Of a stretch of DNA of 64,000 nt, positions 34,199 through 43,442 are shown one piece after another; positions within the stretch are counted from its first letter, which is position 1; each line of letters starts with the position of its first letter. The translations under genes and the position numbers were made by a program. This DNA is from Steroidobacteraceae bacterium (GTDB taxonomy: Bacteria; Pseudomonadota; Gammaproteobacteria; Steroidobacterales; Steroidobacteraceae). The stretch covers positions 62,001 through 126,000 of the forward strand of contig JABAQN010000022.1 in assembly GCA_019187495.1 (NCBI GenBank), given 5' to 3'. Below the pieces are notes generated by a model that worked only from the letters and a program-made list of their open reading frames with translations, was not told where the DNA came from and did not search any database.

Positions 34199-35802
34199 AT
34201 GGCGAATCCGGCGCCGTGCGGGCGTATCGACCACTGCTCGCACTCATCGTGGTCGGTGGCCTCGCCATACGATTGCTGCATTTCGCGCTTCCGCTCGGCA
34301 GCGACGATCAGGTCTGGATCAAGGTCGCGCGCGAGATTGCTGGCGGCCAGCCCCATACCGACCTCCCCGTCTACTACACGCGGCTCGTGTGGACCTGGCT
34401 GCTCATCGGCTGGGGCACGCTCGGATCCCTGACTCTCGAATGGGCTTCGGTGCTGATGTTCATGCTCGGCGCGCTGACCATCCTCCTGGTCGCCGCGGCC
34501 GCGCGCGCTGCGTTCGATGCCCGTGCTGCGCTCCTCGCGGCACTCGTCTACGCCGCACATCCGCTCGCGATCACCTTCGATACCGCGGCGCTGCCCGACG
34601 GTCTCGCCGTGTGCCTGCTCGCGGCGACGATCGCCGCTTTCATCCACTATTTGAAGGAACGTCGCGCTCGAACGCTGCTGATTTGCGGGTTGATCATCGG
34701 CCTGCAGTTTGGTGTCAAGAACTATTTCATGCTCGTCAGCCTTCCCTGCGCTCTAACGATCTTCGCATCGCCGCTTCCGTGGCGACAGCGCTGCGCGCAG
34801 ATCGGCATTCTCGCGGGCGGCGCAAGTGCGGGGCTCGCCGTGGCACTCCTGATCGGTGCGCTCTCAGGCGTCGGTCTCGGCTCGCATATCGAAGGCGCGG
34901 GGCACTACGTTGACTACATATCACAGGGCGGTGGCAGTGAAAGCGTGCGCAGCGATCTCGTGCGATTCGCGGCACTTCTCGTCGGCCGCGGGGAGGTGCT
35001 CACAGTTCTCTTCTTCGGTTTTGGCGCGGCGATTGGCTGCCTCACGCTGTTCGGCCTCATTGCGACTGCTGTCGGGGCACGGCGCAACCCAGTCCTCTTG
35101 TTCATCGCGGCAACCGTCTTGCTGTTCGTGCTTTTTCTGATGCTGATGCCCGTCCGCCTGTCGCCTCTGACATTCACTCAATTCCACGAACGCTATCTCA
35201 CGGTCGTCCTGCCTGCGCTGTCGATCGCGACAGGTGCGGCGCTCGCGGCGGCGTGGCAGGCGCTGACCGCCCGGCCGCTGAAGATAGCCGCCGCGGGCAT
35301 GCTGCTCGCCGTGGTGGCTTACGGCGGCTGGGTACCGAACGGGATGCATGACCGCTATGGCGTCCTCGAAATGCGGGGCCTCGCGCGGGCGCTCGGGATG
35401 GCCCCCGGCACGCACACACAGGTGCTGCTGCTACCCATCCACTTTCGACGCCTCGTCCCGGACAGCTTCTACGAGCGGGGCGTGACGCTTCGATATGTCG
35501 ACTTTGCTTCCACCGCGAGCCTCGATTCAGCGTTCGATGCGATTGCAGCCGACCCGACGGTGGCGATCATTGCGTTTCGCAAGCCGTTTCGGACCCTGAG
35601 CGAAAGGCTGCGCACGGGAGACTACAGCGACGCGACATCGGACGCGCTCGAGGCCGGGTTGGTGCCCACCGCGCGCTCGCGCGGTTATTCGATCGAAGCC
35701 GTGCGAGTGCCCTACGACAGCCTGCGGGTATGGCTCGCCCGGGCCGGTGTCGACACGCGCGGCCAGTTGGTCGCCTGGCTCATCCGAAAGCCGGTGACAT
35801 GA
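34195..35802 (+). CDS. GT39/ArnT-like membrane glycosyltransferase
   Basis: The product has 535 residues with about 10-11 hydrophobic segments up to residue 390 and a soluble C-terminal domain. An acidic residue pair in the first loop (LGSDDQVWIKVAREI) fits the catalytic loop of polyprenyl-phosphate-sugar transferases such as ArnT/PMT. ATGA couplings join it to the GT4 upstream and to GtrA downstream. GtrA proteins move polyprenyl-phosphate sugars across the membrane, so the pair would add a branch residue on the periplasmic face. Acceptor and sugar are unknown. Confidence 0.77.
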   Translation: MNGESGAVRAYRPLLALIVVGGLAIRLLHFALPLGSDDQVWIKVAREIAGGQPHTDLPVYYTRLVWTWLLIGWGTLGSLTLEWASVLMFMLGALTILLVAAAARAAFDARAALLAALVYAAHPLAITFDTAALPDGLAVCLLAATIAAFIHYLKERRARTLLICGLIIGLQFGVKNYFMLVSLPCALTIFASPLPWRQRCAQIGILAGGASAGLAVALLIGALSGVGLGSHIEGAGHYVDYISQGGGSESVRSDLVRFAALLVGRGEVLTVLFFGFGAAIGCLTLFGLIATAVGARRNPVLLFIAATVLLFVLFLMLMPVRLSPLTFTQFHERYLTVVLPALSIATGAALAAAWQALTARPLKIAAAGMLLAVVAYGGWVPNGMHDRYGVLEMRGLARALGMAPGTHTQVLLLPIHFRRLVPDSFYERGVTLRYVDFASTASLDSAFDAIAADPTVAIIAFRKPFRTLSERLRTGDYSDATSDALEAGLVPTARSRGYSIEAVRVPYDSLRVWLARAGVDTRGQLVAWLIRKPVT

Positions 35803-36179
35803 CGGCCCTGCGCCAGTTTTCGCGCTATGTCGCGATAGGTGCCATCACGAACCTGCTGCTGTATGCGGCATACCTGCTCCTCACCGAATGGGGGGCGGCG
35901 CCCCGGGCGGCCATGACCGTGACCTACATTGCCGGCGTGGCATCGAGCTTCCATCTGAACAGGCGGTGGACTTTCGATAGCGGCCTGCCGTACCTGCAGA
36001 CACTGCGCCGCTTCATCGCGCTCTACGCATCCGGTTATGTACTCAATTTCATCGGCCTCCTGCTGCTGGTCGATGTGCTCGGGCTGCCCCACCAGCTGGT
36101 GCAGATCGCGATCATGGGGGCGCTTGTCGTATACTTTTTCCTGCTGTTTCGCGTCTGGGTGTTCAGGTCCACCTTGTAG
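35799..36179 (+). CDS. GtrA-family membrane protein
   Basis: The product has 126 residues with four transmembrane helices. The start FSRYVAIGAITNLLLYAAYL and the central VASSFHLNRRWTF are typical of GtrA (PF04138). Members are thought to flip undecaprenyl-phosphate-linked glucose or arabinose. The start at 35799 overlaps the preceding stop as ATGA, which removes a 23-residue upstream extension lacking family similarity. It most likely serves the preceding GT39-like enzyme. Confidence 0.88.
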   Translation: MTALRQFSRYVAIGAITNLLLYAAYLLLTEWGAAPRAAMTVTYIAGVASSFHLNRRWTFDSGLPYLQTLRRFIALYASGYVLNFIGLLLLVDVLGLPHQLVQIAIMGALVVYFFLLFRVWVFRSTL

Positions 36180-36206
36180 CTCCGCCGATTGCGGCAGGGG
36201 GCGGTC

Positions 36207-36824
36207 ATGGCTCAAGTCACCTCGGGACTACGCGCGATCCTGTCCATACCTGCGATCTACGAGCTGTTCGAGAATGTCGTCGGCGCGCGGCGCTGTCGCG
36301 CGGCGTTCATCCGGGACCATGTCCGGCCCGAGGCGGGCGAGCGGGTGCTCGATGTCGGTTGCGGGACCGCCGCGATCCTCGCCCATCTGCCAGAGGTCGA
36401 CTATTGCGGGTACGATATCAGCAAAGACTACGTCGAGGCAGCCGGGAGGCGCTTCGGCGGGCGCGGCCGCTTCGTCGCCTCGCTGCTGACCGAGCACTCG
36501 CTCGCAGGTGAGCCGCCTTTCGATCTCGTGCTGGCCATCGGCCTGCTGCACCACCTCGCGGACGACGAAGCCGTGCAGTTGCTCGGGATCTGCCGCGCGG
36601 CCATCGCGCAGCACGGTCGCCTGGTCACGCTCGATCCCTGCTTCGACAGCGCGCAATCGGCCATCGCGCGGCGGATCATTGCATTCGATCGTGGCCAGAA
36701 TGTGCGAACGCTCGACGCCTATCGCCGGCTCGCGTCGCACTCCTTCCCGAGAACGAGGGCGCAGCTGCGCAACGATCTGCTGCGAATTCCATACACGCAC
36801 GCGGTTCTCGAGTGCCGCGCGTAA
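36207..36824 (+). CDS. Class I SAM-dependent methyltransferase
   Basis: The product has 205 residues. The SAM-binding motif I is VLDVGCGTAAIL, followed by YCGYDISKDYVEAA and the post-motif LVLAIGLLHHLADDEAV. ATG at 36207 is preceded by AGGGGGC as a ribosome site; a start 18 bp upstream is possible but has none. It is the last gene of the plus-strand block, 4 bp from the end of the convergent operon. A role in methylating the sugar or a decoration is inferred from context. Confidence 0.83.
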   Translation: MAQVTSGLRAILSIPAIYELFENVVGARRCRAAFIRDHVRPEAGERVLDVGCGTAAILAHLPEVDYCGYDISKDYVEAAGRRFGGRGRFVASLLTEHSLAGEPPFDLVLAIGLLHHLADDEAVQLLGICRAAIAQHGRLVTLDPCFDSAQSAIARRIIAFDRGQNVRTLDAYRRLASHSFPRTRAQLRNDLLRIPYTHAVLECRA

Positions 36825-36828
36825 CCCC

Positions 36829-38550
36829 TCAGCGCCAGTCGAACCGGCCCTCGCTGCGCTTCCAGACATCGCAATAGGTGCGCGCAACGTCTATCGCATA
36901 GCCATAGTCGCCGCCCAACGCGCGCCGCAGCCGCACGTACTGCAGGTACCCGCGATTCAGGACTGAAGGAAACGGCCGCGTGGCGAGAATCGAACCAAGC
37001 GGCGCCGACCATGCATTGCGATCGGACAACACGTACTTGCCCGATGCTTCCCATTGGGTCGGAAAGGCTTGATGCGAGGGCACCGGGCAAGCCTTGTGGC
37101 CGGGATATACCTGCCACGGCACACTGCGCGCCGCGGGATCGAACTGCTCCATCCACTGGTAATAAAGGTCGTGATAAAGCGCCCACTCGAGGGGCACCGC
37201 CAGCATCAATTCGAGGAACTGGGCATCGAAGTACGGCACGTGAAACTGCATGCCGTGCGACCCCGCATTGTCCCAGTGCGCGTGCAGGTGACGACGCTGA
37301 TCATTCATCATCTCGAACAGATGGAATGTCCGCGCGGGATCTTCGCACGGAAACTCGCGCAGTTGCTCGAGCACGCCCTCGACGAGCTCTTCGCGCAGAC
37401 GCGCGAGATCTTCTCGCCTGTAAAGGCGCTCGATGAGCCGCCACCCCATGCGACGGATGAAGAACTCCACGCCCTCGCGCATCCTGCCGGCGCGAAAGTG
37501 CGCAATCAATTCCTCGTCCCAGAAAACGGCGCCGAAACCGGTGCTGCCACCCACACCGACAAATACCCAATGCGGACGTTCTATCGGCCCCTCGCTCCTG
37601 ATCCCGCCCGAACGCCACGCCTCGCTCAATTGCCAATACAGGTTCGGCACCCGTCCGCGCTCGAGCGGCAGCGACGAGTGCTCGCAACCGAGCGCTTCCG
37701 CGACCGCGCCGCTGTAGACCTGGTCCTGGGTATCGATCGGGGAGAAATTGCAGCTGACGACCGCGACACCCTGCTCGCGCAGCGCCGTCGCGATCATCCG
37801 CGAATCGAGACCGCCGCTGAGCAGACTCAACACGCGTCTGTCCGATCCACGCCGACGGCGAATCGAGGCGCGAAACCGTGCCGCAAGCTCCGTGACAGCC
37901 TCCTCACGGCTGCCGCGCCATATTTCCAGCGTGTTCCAGCGCCAGTAGTAGTCCGATCGAGCGTGCCGCGCGCCGACGCGAAGGCGCTCGCCCGGGCGAA
38001 ATACACGCACGTCGCGATAGGGTGTTCGATCACCGAGGGGCCATCCAAAGAATGCAATCTCGGTGACGGATCGCATGCTCATCACCTTGCGAACCGCGGG
38101 AAGGCGCTCCATGACCTTCAGCGAGCTCGAGAACCAGACGCGATCCTCGGCGCAATAGACGAACAGCGCACGCTTTCCGAACTTGTCGGTCACCAACCGG
38201 AGCGTATCCGTCGCGGCATCGTGCACCGCATAGCCGAATTCACCCGAGATGGCCTCGAGTTGCGGCGAATCGCTGCCTGATTCCGTCCGCAGCAGGGCCC
38301 GATTCGATGCATCGTCATGCCCATCGCGGTAGAGACTGCCCCAAAGCAGCGAGAGTGAACCGTCCTCTTCCTCGATCGGTACCCCCACCGAACCGTCTAG
38401 CGTGACCCACGCCAGCTGCAACCGTGCCGTGCACGCAAACCCCGCGCTGTCGGTGGGGCCGATCTGGAGTGCCCGGCGCAACTGCGCAAGCTGCTCCAGT
38501 CCCAGCCGGGCCGCCGCCGTCCGTGCGTACGCTCCAACCACGAATGCCAT
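36829..38550 (-). CDS. Asparagine-synthetase-like, degenerate sites
   Basis: The product has 573 residues. The PP-loop LLSGGLDSRMIA is intact, but the N-terminus MAFVVGAYAR has no Cys2, so glutamine cannot be hydrolysed. The second synthetase loop, usually GDGGDE or GEGADE, reads VGVGGSTGFGAV, so acidic residues that bind pyrophosphate-Mg are lost. It shares the motif IPWQAYPG/VPWQVYPG near the C-terminus with the paralogue at 13.2 kb, indicating a common subgroup. It ends the dTDP-amino-sugar operon, 13 bp after an acetyltransferase gene. Function is uncertain: amide synthesis with another donor, or a non-catalytic role. Confidence 0.78.
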   Translation of the reverse strand: MAFVVGAYARTAAARLGLEQLAQLRRALQIGPTDSAGFACTARLQLAWVTLDGSVGVPIEEEDGSLSLLWGSLYRDGHDDASNRALLRTESGSDSPQLEAISGEFGYAVHDAATDTLRLVTDKFGKRALFVYCAEDRVWFSSSLKVMERLPAVRKVMSMRSVTEIAFFGWPLGDRTPYRDVRVFRPGERLRVGARHARSDYYWRWNTLEIWRGSREEAVTELAARFRASIRRRRGSDRRVLSLLSGGLDSRMIATALREQGVAVVSCNFSPIDTQDQVYSGAVAEALGCEHSSLPLERGRVPNLYWQLSEAWRSGGIRSEGPIERPHWVFVGVGGSTGFGAVFWDEELIAHFRAGRMREGVEFFIRRMGWRLIERLYRREDLARLREELVEGVLEQLREFPCEDPARTFHLFEMMNDQRRHLHAHWDNAGSHGMQFHVPYFDAQFLELMLAVPLEWALYHDLYYQWMEQFDPAARSVPWQVYPGHKACPVPSHQAFPTQWEASGKYVLSDRNAWSAPLGSILATRPFPSVLNRGYLQYVRLRRALGGDYGYAIDVARTYCDVWKRSEGRFDWR

Positions 38551-38563
38551 TTGTGCAATCGCC

Positions 38564-39319
38564 TCAGTGGATGAAATTGATGTGGATCGTGTACTGCGAA
38601 GTCGTCAGCGTGAATCCCTCGGTGACCCAGACCCGCTGAACGGCACGATTGTCGATCTGGGTCGCGATGACCGTGGCGCCTGCGCCCGCATCGATGAATG
38701 CATCGATCGTCGCGCGCAGCAAATCGCGATAGACGCCCCGCCCGCGATGCTGCGGAAGGACACCGTTCAGCACGACCACGCCCGCCTCGGCGTTCACCTG
38801 CACGGTCGTGAAGGCGCACGGCTCGCCGTCGAGTTCCGCGATCAGGCAGCGACGCTCGCCATCCCCCATGTGCGCGCGCGCCCATTCCTTGTAGCCATCG
38901 GTCACCGGAAATGAAGCGAGCTGAGGGTTCGTCGCGTAGTGTGTGCGGTAGCCGGCAAAAATGCGCTCGACCATCACATCGAGCAACGGTCCATCGGTAC
39001 TGGTCGACGGGCGCAGGCGAAAACCGCGACTGGATTTTCCCGCAGTCCGGCCACGGTCGACGTTGTCGCGCGTATAGACCACCCGACAGTCGCCCAGCAC
39101 GAATTGCCCGCCGAGCGCCGCCAGGTCGGTCACGAGCTCGGCGCGATCCGTCGGAATCCGCACGATGGCGAGATCCGGCCGCTCCTCGCGGATCGCATCG
39201 ATCATGAGCGAACCATCTCCCGTGCCGAGTTCGTAGCGCCTCACCCGCCGCGCGAAGCGTGCGGACTCGAGCGGTGAATCGGTTGCCTGGAAACCCTGCA
39301 CACGACCCCGCGCAGCCAT
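38564..39319 (-). CDS. WecD-like GNAT acetyltransferase
   Basis: The product has 251 residues with a C-terminal GNAT domain: RCLIAELDGEPCAFTTVQV, then VVVLNGVLPQHRGRGVYRDL (acetyl-CoA loop QHRGRG) and AVQRVWVTEGF. The gene follows wecE by 3 bp and corresponds to WecD/RffC, which acetylates the 4-amine of dTDP-4-amino-4,6-dideoxygalactose. The start may be ATG 39319 or the GTG at 39322 just before it. The N-terminal 100 residues are poorly conserved, as in WecD. Confidence 0.8.
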   Translation of the reverse strand: MAARGRVQGFQATDSPLESARFARRVRRYELGTGDGSLMIDAIREERPDLAIVRIPTDRAELVTDLAALGGQFVLGDCRVVYTRDNVDRGRTAGKSSRGFRLRPSTSTDGPLLDVMVERIFAGYRTHYATNPQLASFPVTDGYKEWARAHMGDGERRCLIAELDGEPCAFTTVQVNAEAGVVVLNGVLPQHRGRGVYRDLLRATIDAFIDAGAGATVIATQIDNRAVQRVWVTEGFTLTTSQYTIHINFIH

Positions 39320-39322
39320 CAC

Positions 39323-40483
39323 TCAGGCCGCAAGGCCGCGGCAATCGACGCCATAGAACACGAACACTTCGCGCACCACCGAAACCACGTCGGCATCCGA
39401 CATGTCGTAGTAGAGCGGCAACCGCAACAGGCGCGCGCTCAGGTCTTCAGTGACCCGAAGGCTTCCTTCGCGCCAGCCCAGTGCCGCCCCGACCGGCGAG
39501 GTATGCAACGGGACATAGTGGAAGGTCGCCATGTAGCCCGCCCCGCGCAGGTGTTCCATCAGCGCGCCGCGCCGGGCTGCACCCTCCACCAGCACGTAGA
39601 ACATGTGATGGTTGCTGGCACACTCGGCGGGCACGACCGGCAAACGCAGAAGTTCACGTTCCGCGAGCGGCGCGAGCAACCGCGCGTAGGTGGCGCTGAG
39701 CTCACCTCGTCGCGCCGTGATCCGTTCGCCGGCCTCGAGCTGCCCGAGGAGATACGCTGCGAGGATATCCGACGGCACGTAGGACGACCCGAGGTCGACC
39801 CAGGTGTACTTATCCACCTGGCCGCGCAGAAACTGGCTGCGGTTCGTCCCTTTCTCGCGAAGAATTTCGGCGCGCTTCGCAAAGCTATCGTTGTTCACAA
39901 GCAGCGCACCGCCCTCGCCGCAGGAAATGTTCTTCGTTTCGTGAAAGCTGTAGCAGCCGAGGTCGCCGAGCGTACCGAGTGCGCGACCCTTGTAAGTCGC
40001 GAACACGCCCTGTGCCGCATCTTCGACGACTGTCAGCCCCCGACGGCGCGCGATCTCCATGATGGTGTCCATCTCGCAGGCGATGCCGGCGTAGTGCACC
40101 GGCCAGATGGATCGGGTTCGAGTCGTGATCGCGGCCTCGATCTGCGCCTCGTCGAGATTGAGCGTATCGGGCCGGATGTCGACGAACACGCAGCGCGCTC
40201 CGCGAAGGGCAACCGCGTTCGCCGTCGACACGAACGTGTACGACGGCATGATCACCTCGTCCCCCGCCTCCAGACCACACAGCAGCGCCGACATCTCGAG
40301 CGCCGCCGTGCACGATGTGGTCAGCAGTGCGTGCCGAGCAGCGAACTTCGCCTCGAGCAGTGCCTGGGCGCGCTTGCCAAACGGACCATCGCCGCACATG
40401 TGGCCAGACGCGATCGCCTCCCGAACATAGGCGGCGTCGGCGCCGACCGTGCAGGGACGATTGAATGGCACTTTCGGCGTCAC
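39323..40483 (-). CDS. wecE: dTDP-4-amino-4,6-dideoxygalactose transaminase
   Basis: The product has 386 residues of the DegT/DnrJ/EryC1 family. It starts with KVPFNRPCTVGADAAYV, as in WecE. PLP contacts appear in TTSCTAALEMSALL and VVEDAAQGVFATYKG, and the Schiff-base lysine is in SFHETKNISCGEGGALL. It aminates dTDP-4-keto-6-deoxyglucose made by the rmlA-rmlB pair in the same operon, giving the Fuc4N precursor. It overlaps the upstream glycosyltransferase gene by 4 bp. Confidence 0.92.
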   Translation of the reverse strand: MTPKVPFNRPCTVGADAAYVREAIASGHMCGDGPFGKRAQALLEAKFAARHALLTTSCTAALEMSALLCGLEAGDEVIMPSYTFVSTANAVALRGARCVFVDIRPDTLNLDEAQIEAAITTRTRSIWPVHYAGIACEMDTIMEIARRRGLTVVEDAAQGVFATYKGRALGTLGDLGCYSFHETKNISCGEGGALLVNNDSFAKRAEILREKGTNRSQFLRGQVDKYTWVDLGSSYVPSDILAAYLLGQLEAGERITARRGELSATYARLLAPLAERELLRLPVVPAECASNHHMFYVLVEGAARRGALMEHLRGAGYMATFHYVPLHTSPVGAALGWREGSLRVTEDLSARLLRLPLYYDMSDADVVSVVREVFVFYGVDCRGLAA

Positions 40484-41448
40484 GATCGCACCGGCGCTTC
40501 CAGGCGGACGCCCAGGCGTTCCGGTCCTGCGGATGCCATCTCGCGCACCACATAGGCCGGGCGATCCATGCTTCTGAAGTGCATGCGCGCGAGATACTCG
40601 CCGAAGATTCCCAGCGCAAAGAGCTGCGCCCCCGAAAAAATGGTCACGATCGAGGCGAGGAAGGCAAATCCCGGTACCGCCGAGCCGTGCAGCAGGTAGT
40701 TCACGAGCACGTATCCCATCGTCACGAATCCGACCAGCACGAACGCAAAGCCGATGAAACTCGCGACCTGGAGTGGCAATGTGCTGAACCCCGTCATCAG
40801 ATTGACCGCGTGGCGCATCAAGGCGCCGAGCGTGTAGCCGGAGGCCCCCGCGGTGCGCGGGCGGTGCGCAACCCGCACGATGGCGAAACGGGTGGTCGCC
40901 CAGGTGAGCAGCACATCGATCGATACGGACGGGCTGCGGTAGTTACGGAATCCTTCGCGCAGTTGCGTACGAAAAAGCCGGAACGCGCTCACATGCCGTG
41001 CCGTCTCCGCACCCATCGCGCTCGCCAGAGCGAGCTTCGTCAGCTGCGACGCGAGGCGCCGCAGGACGCCGTGCCGCTCGCGCTCGGGGAACCCGTAGAC
41101 AACGTCGACCTCCTCAGTCAGAGCGGCAAGCAGCTTCGGGATCTCCTCCACCGGGTGCTGCAAGTCATCGTCCATGGTGACGACCAAGTCGTACTGCGCC
41201 GCGCGAATGCCGCACAGGAGAGCGTTATGCTGGCCGAAATTGCGATTCAGCCGAATGCCGCGGACGCGCGGGTCGGCCGCCGCAAAGTCCGCGATCAGTG
41301 CCCATGAGTGGTCCCCGCCGCAGTCCTCGACATAGATAACTTCGAAGTCGTCGACCAGCGCCTCGAGAGCCGGCACGAGCTGGCGATGCAGTTCCGGAAG
41401 CGTCTGCTCGGCACGATAGACGGGAACCACCACCGACAGGGTGCTCAC
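40480..41448 (-). CDS. GT2 polyprenyl-phosphate glycosyltransferase
   Basis: The product has 322 residues. The GT-A domain is N-terminal (LSVVVPVYRAEQTLPELH, YVEDCGGDHSWALI, DLVVTMDDDLQHPVEEIP) and two transmembrane segments lie near residues 235-300, as in ArnC, GtrB and DPM synthases. It would load a sugar, possibly Fuc4NAc, onto undecaprenyl phosphate. GTG at 41448 overlaps the rmlB stop (GTGA). Upstream in-frame residues lack family similarity. Confidence 0.85.
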   Translation of the reverse strand: MSTLSVVVPVYRAEQTLPELHRQLVPALEALVDDFEVIYVEDCGGDHSWALIADFAAADPRVRGIRLNRNFGQHNALLCGIRAAQYDLVVTMDDDLQHPVEEIPKLLAALTEEVDVVYGFPERERHGVLRRLASQLTKLALASAMGAETARHVSAFRLFRTQLREGFRNYRSPSVSIDVLLTWATTRFAIVRVAHRPRTAGASGYTLGALMRHAVNLMTGFSTLPLQVASFIGFAFVLVGFVTMGYVLVNYLLHGSAVPGFAFLASIVTIFSGAQLFALGIFGEYLARMHFRSMDRPAYVVREMASAGPERLGVRLEAPVRS

Positions 41449-42500
41449 GCGCGGGCCCCATACTGCTGTTCGTAATAATCGATGTACGCCCCGGAGCGTA
41501 TTCTCTCCGCCCACGCCCGGTTTTCCCAGTACCAGCGCACGACCACCGGAAGCGCTGTATCGAGGGAGTGAAGCGGCCGCCAGCCGAGCTCCCGCTGCAG
41601 TGCGGCAGCGTTCATGGCATAGCGACGGTCATGCCCCGGTCGATCCGCGACATGTCGGATGAGCTTTGCGCTGGTTCCTGGCGGACGGCCCCGCAGTTGA
41701 TCCACCTCGCGAACGATGCCCCGCACGATATCGATGTTGGTCCGTTCACACGCACCGCCCACGACATAGGTGGCTCCCACCCGTCCACCCGCCAGCATCG
41801 CGAGCAGCGCTCGACAATGGTCCTCCACGTGCAGCCAGTCGCGCACCTGCAAGCCATCTCCGTACACCGGCAATTCACGGCCGTCGAAGGCGTTCAGGAT
41901 CATCAGCGGAATCAGCTTTTCGGGAAACTGCCATGGGCCGTAGTTGTTCGAACAGTTGCTGATGATCGCGGGCAGACCGTAGGTATGCTGCCAGGCGCGG
42001 ACGAGGTGATCAGCGGCCGCCTTGGATGCGGAATACGGGCTGTTCGGCCGATAAGGGCTCTGCTCGGTGAACGGGGGATCTTCGGGTGCGAGCGAGCCGA
42101 ATACTTCATCAGTCGAGACGTGCAGGAAAAGGTGCGCGCCCGCCCGATCCCTCCAGCTGAGTCGCGCAGCGTCGAGCAGCACCGCGGTGCCCTCGACATT
42201 GGTGCGGATGAACGGCCCGGCGCCCAGAATCGAGCGGTCCACGTGACTCTCGGCTGCGAAATGAACAACCCGATCGAAACGGTGCTTCGCAAAGAGCTCT
42301 GACACGAGCCCGGCATCGCAGATGTCGCCGCGACAGAACTCCACGTTGCCATTGCCGATCAGTTCCGAAATGTTCTCGAGATTGCCCGCATAGGTCAGGG
42401 CATCGAGCACCACGAGGCGCGCGTTCCCCTCCGCGGCAGCGAGGCGCACGAAATTCGCGCCGATGAAACCGGCCGCTCCCGTGATGAGCCAGGCGCTCAT
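41445..42500 (-). CDS. rmlB: dTDP-glucose 4,6-dehydratase
   Basis: The product has 351 residues. It is an extended SDR with ITGAAGFIGANFVRLA at the N-terminus, HFAAESHVDRSI, the catalytic HVSTDEVFGSL and the Tyr/Lys pair in PNSPYSASKAAADHLV, all standard for RmlB. It makes dTDP-4-keto-6-deoxyglucose for the wecE product. It overlaps rmlA by 4 bp and the GT2 gene by 4 bp. Confidence 0.94.
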   Translation of the reverse strand: MSAWLITGAAGFIGANFVRLAAAEGNARLVVLDALTYAGNLENISELIGNGNVEFCRGDICDAGLVSELFAKHRFDRVVHFAAESHVDRSILGAGPFIRTNVEGTAVLLDAARLSWRDRAGAHLFLHVSTDEVFGSLAPEDPPFTEQSPYRPNSPYSASKAAADHLVRAWQHTYGLPAIISNCSNNYGPWQFPEKLIPLMILNAFDGRELPVYGDGLQVRDWLHVEDHCRALLAMLAGGRVGATYVVGGACERTNIDIVRGIVREVDQLRGRPPGTSAKLIRHVADRPGHDRRYAMNAAALQRELGWRPLHSLDTALPVVVRWYWENRAWAERIRSGAYIDYYEQQYGARA

Positions 42501-43225
42501 GACAGAATCGCGTTGCCGTTCGACAGCAGCAGTTCGTTCGCCTGCTGCAGGGATTCGAAGGTGCCGGCATCGGTCCAGCGTCCGGTCACGAAGCTGTACT
42601 GCAGTTCGCCGCGCGCGATGTAGCGATTGTTCACCGCCGTGATTTCGAGTTCGCCACGTGCCGACGGCTCGATGCCGTCGATGATGTCGAAGACCCGCTC
42701 GTCATAGGCATAGCAGCCGACCACGGCGTGATTGCTCCTGGGTGCCTTCGGCTTCTCCTCGATCTCGAGTATCAGCTTCTCGTCGAGCGCCGCAACACCG
42801 AAGCGCTCCGGGTCTCCCACCTCCTTGAGCATCACCCTCGCACCACGTTCCTGTACGCGGAAGGCATCGACGAACGGAGCGATCGAATGCTCGAAGATGT
42901 TGTCACCGAGCATCACCACACTCGAGTCGTCGGCGGCGAAACCGCGCGCGAGCTGCAGCGCATGCGCGATGCCGCCAGCCTCCTCCTGCACCCGGTAGGT
43001 GAATTGGCAACCGAACCGCCGGCCCGAGCCGAGCGAGTTCACGATCGAGCCCATGTGGTGGGTCGAGGTGATCACCATGATGTCGGTGATCCGCGCGCCT
43101 ACCAGCTGTCGCACCGGATGCCAGATCATCGGCTCCCGGCCCACCGGCAAGAGGTGCTTGTTGGTGATTTCCGTCAGGGGATTGAGGCGCGTCCCCAGAC
43201 CCCCGGCCAGGATGATGCCCTTCAT
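42497..43225 (-). CDS. rmlA: Glucose-1-phosphate thymidylyltransferase, short form
   Basis: The product has 242 residues and makes dTDP-glucose. Signature segments are MKGIILAGGLGTRLNPLTE, NKHLLPVGREPMI and VVMLGDNIFEHSI. It is about 50 residues shorter than classic RmlA, matching the short subfamily that lacks the C-terminal regulatory extension. It is the first gene of the dTDP-sugar operon. Upstream lies a 217-bp divergent gap. Confidence 0.9.
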   Translation of the reverse strand: MKGIILAGGLGTRLNPLTEITNKHLLPVGREPMIWHPVRQLVGARITDIMVITSTHHMGSIVNSLGSGRRFGCQFTYRVQEEAGGIAHALQLARGFAADDSSVVMLGDNIFEHSIAPFVDAFRVQERGARVMLKEVGDPERFGVAALDEKLILEIEEKPKAPRSNHAVVGCYAYDERVFDIIDGIEPSARGELEITAVNNRYIARGELQYSFVTGRWTDAGTFESLQQANELLLSNGNAILS

Positions 43226-43442
43226 AAGTTATTCTACGTCCAGTGAAGCCCCCGTTGCCGGCAACGATAATGAATTTCAGCTTGTCGTGGAAGCTGGACT
43301 GCCGACTGACGCCGGCATCGGAACGCTCGTAGTTTTCAGAGTCTGCATATTTGACAATGCGCACTCCACGAGATGCTACGCGGTCTCTCGCGTTGCGTGC
43401 TTCCGGTCACGCATCGCGCCAACTTCTGTATCCGAACCGGAA

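Noticed and set aside
43351-43356. Perfect TTGACA in the gap between rmlA and the FemAB-like gene
   Set aside because: No acceptable -10 occurs 16-18 bp downstream on the plus strand, so I did not call a promoter.
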